Source of the DNA: Rhodospirillaceae bacterium
GTDB lineage: Bacteria > Pseudomonadota > Alphaproteobacteria > MPNO01 > UBA2964
Assembly (NCBI GenBank): GCA_002712335.1
Contig: PATI01000078.1
Location: 1 to 16,317 of the forward strand
Length of the DNA: 16,317 bases
Reading direction: 5' to 3'
The notes beneath the pieces are model-generated. The model searched no databases. It worked only from the letters and a program-made list of their open reading frames with translations, and had not been told where the DNA came from. A program made the position numbers and the translations under genes. Each line of letters begins with the position of its first letter. The stretch's first letter is position 1. This document shows, in pieces, positions 15,405-16,317 of this stretch.

Positions 15405-16317
15405 TTAATAGGCATATTCTTTAAAGACTTCATCGATATTACCATTCCACACAGTTTTAAACTTTTGGAGTTTTTCATCACCAGCGGTTTGCCCGCTTTC
15501 AACTATTTCATAAAGTGCCCCCAAGAAACCTGTTTCATCGGCGCCAACTTTATCCAAACAATTCCGACGCCTTAGTCCGGCGCTGGATATCTCCAAAACC
15601 TCCTTTGCAATTTCTTGCACTTTACACTTTCGAAACGCAGTTCTCAAAGCGTGCTTTGGCACTTCGGATCTGAGATATGCATGTTCTTCAGGTGTCCAAT
15701 CTTTGACTAGATCCCAAGCAGCATCTAGCGCAACCTGATTATAGAGTAAACCGGTCCAAAATGCCGGCAAGGCACAAAGACGGCGCCATGGCCCACCGTC
15801 GGCGCCTCGCATCTCTAGAAATTTTTTTAAGCGGACCTCTGGAAAGACGGTCGTCAGGTGGTCGCTCCAATCCCCGATTGTTGGAGTTTTGCCGGGCAAA
15901 GAGACCAGCTTCCCCTGCAAAAAGTCACTAAAGGGTTGACCCCTAGCATCGAGATAGTCGCCATCTCTGTATACAAAATACATCGGAACTTCGAGAACAT
16001 AATCAACATACCGTTCAAAGCTCATTTCCTCTGTGAAAACGAATGGCAAGATCCCACAACGGGCAGGATCTGTGTCTTCCCATATGTGGCTCCTATAAGA
16101 AATATATTCACTTGGTCGACCCTCAAGAAACGGCGAATCGGCAAACATAGCTGTGGCTATCGGCTGCAGCGCCAATGAGGTTCGAAATTTCTTTATCATA
16201 TCCTTCTCTGATTTAAAATCGAGATTAACTTGGACAGTTGACGTTCTGAGCATCATATCTAAACCGAGTGAACCAACCTTGGGCATATAATCACGCATAA
16301 TTTTATATCTGCCCTTA
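15405..16317 (-). CDS. gshA: Glutamate-cysteine ligase, plant/alphaproteobacterial type (GCS2), 5' end missing
   Basis: The C-terminal 303 or so residues of gamma-glutamylcysteine synthetase, the ATP-dependent first step of glutathione synthesis. The frame stays open to the right edge (first full codon at 16316), reading KGRYKIMRDYMPKVG before the first internal methionines, so the true start lies outside. Family landmarks are MMLRTSTVQVNLDF, LQPIATAMFADSPFLEGRP, SHIWEDTDPARCGILPFVF, YVDYVLEVPMYFVYRDGDYLD, and the most diagnostic block PEVRLKKFLEMRGADGGPW, then LPAFWTGLLYN. These place it with the plant-type enzymes, not the E. coli GshA family. About 150 N-terminal residues should be missing given a usual length near 455. 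It converges with DUF3126. Confidence 0.95.
   Translation of the reverse strand, partial: KGRYKIMRDYMPKVGSLGLDMMLRTSTVQVNLDFKSEKDMIKKFRTSLALQPIATAMFADSPFLEGRPSEYISYRSHIWEDTDPARCGILPFVFTEEMSFERYVDYVLEVPMYFVYRDGDYLDARGQPFSDFLQGKLVSLPGKTPTIGDWSDHLTTVFPEVRLKKFLEMRGADGGPWRRLCALPAFWTGLLYNQVALDAAWDLVKDWTPEEHAYLRSEVPKHALRTAFRKCKVQEIAKEVLEISSAGLRRRNCLDKVGADETGFLGALYEIVESGQTAGDEKLQKFKTVWNGNIDEVFKEYAY

Noticed and set aside
15218..15502. 94-codon minus-strand frame across the DUF3126/gshA junction
   Set aside because: It overlaps two well-supported genes on different frames and crosses the terminator.
15858..16178. 106-codon open frame on the plus strand
   Set aside because: It lies entirely antisense to gshA, whose protein is strongly conserved; the composition is not protein-like.

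Overview
The window reads as core-genome DNA of an AT-rich alphaproteobacterium (GC roughly 40% by eye). The reasons are an aa3 cytochrome c oxidase operon with the alphaproteobacterial order coxB-coxA-ctaB-(small gene)-ctaG-coxC, followed by SURF1; a DUF3126 protein; a plant-type (GCS2) glutamate-cysteine ligase; and short, tightly packed intergenic spaces. I see no tRNA, rRNA, transposase, integrase, phage gene or CRISPR array.

Left part (1-5138): the last 32 residues of RNase HI overlap a small membrane methyltransferase of the ICMT/PEMT type. A large ScsB/DsbD-type thiol-disulfide reductase (minus strand, TTG start) and yqgE (plus strand) diverge from a 124-bp AT-rich spacer. Threonine synthase (thrC, minus) follows. 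Middle (5139-7198): a nicotinate phosphoribosyltransferase-like gene (plus) meets an EamA transporter (minus) tail to tail with a 4-bp overlap; the transporter probably starts at a GTG that shares one base with the SURF1 stop codon.

Right-middle (7198-13326, all minus): the respiratory block. CoxB carries the CuA site and CoxA the heme a, heme a3/CuB and both proton-channel residues. CoxC is subunit III. CtaB farnesylates heme b on the way to heme a, CtaG (Cox11) delivers copper to CuB, and SURF1 helps insert heme a. A 43-residue single-TM gene lies between ctaB and ctaG (9740-9871); it is too short for ordinary ORF thresholds but overlaps ctaG by ATGA and resembles the small CoxF-type proteins of alphaproteobacterial cox operons. 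Between coxC and SURF1, where many alphaproteobacteria have a DUF983 gene, there is a 357-bp stretch with no convincing gene but with a hairpin and a 12-bp direct repeat.

Right end (13327-16317): a divergent region between coxB and tldD holds a GC-rich island bounded by a perfect 8-bp inverted repeat, the least explained sequence here. Then come tldD (solitary in this window), DUF3126 with a small terminator, and the C-terminal two thirds of gshA running off the right edge.

I found no evidence of an exotic new system. The points most worth checking are the small cox gene, the GC-rich palindromic island upstream of coxB/tldD, and the gap at the usual DUF983 position.
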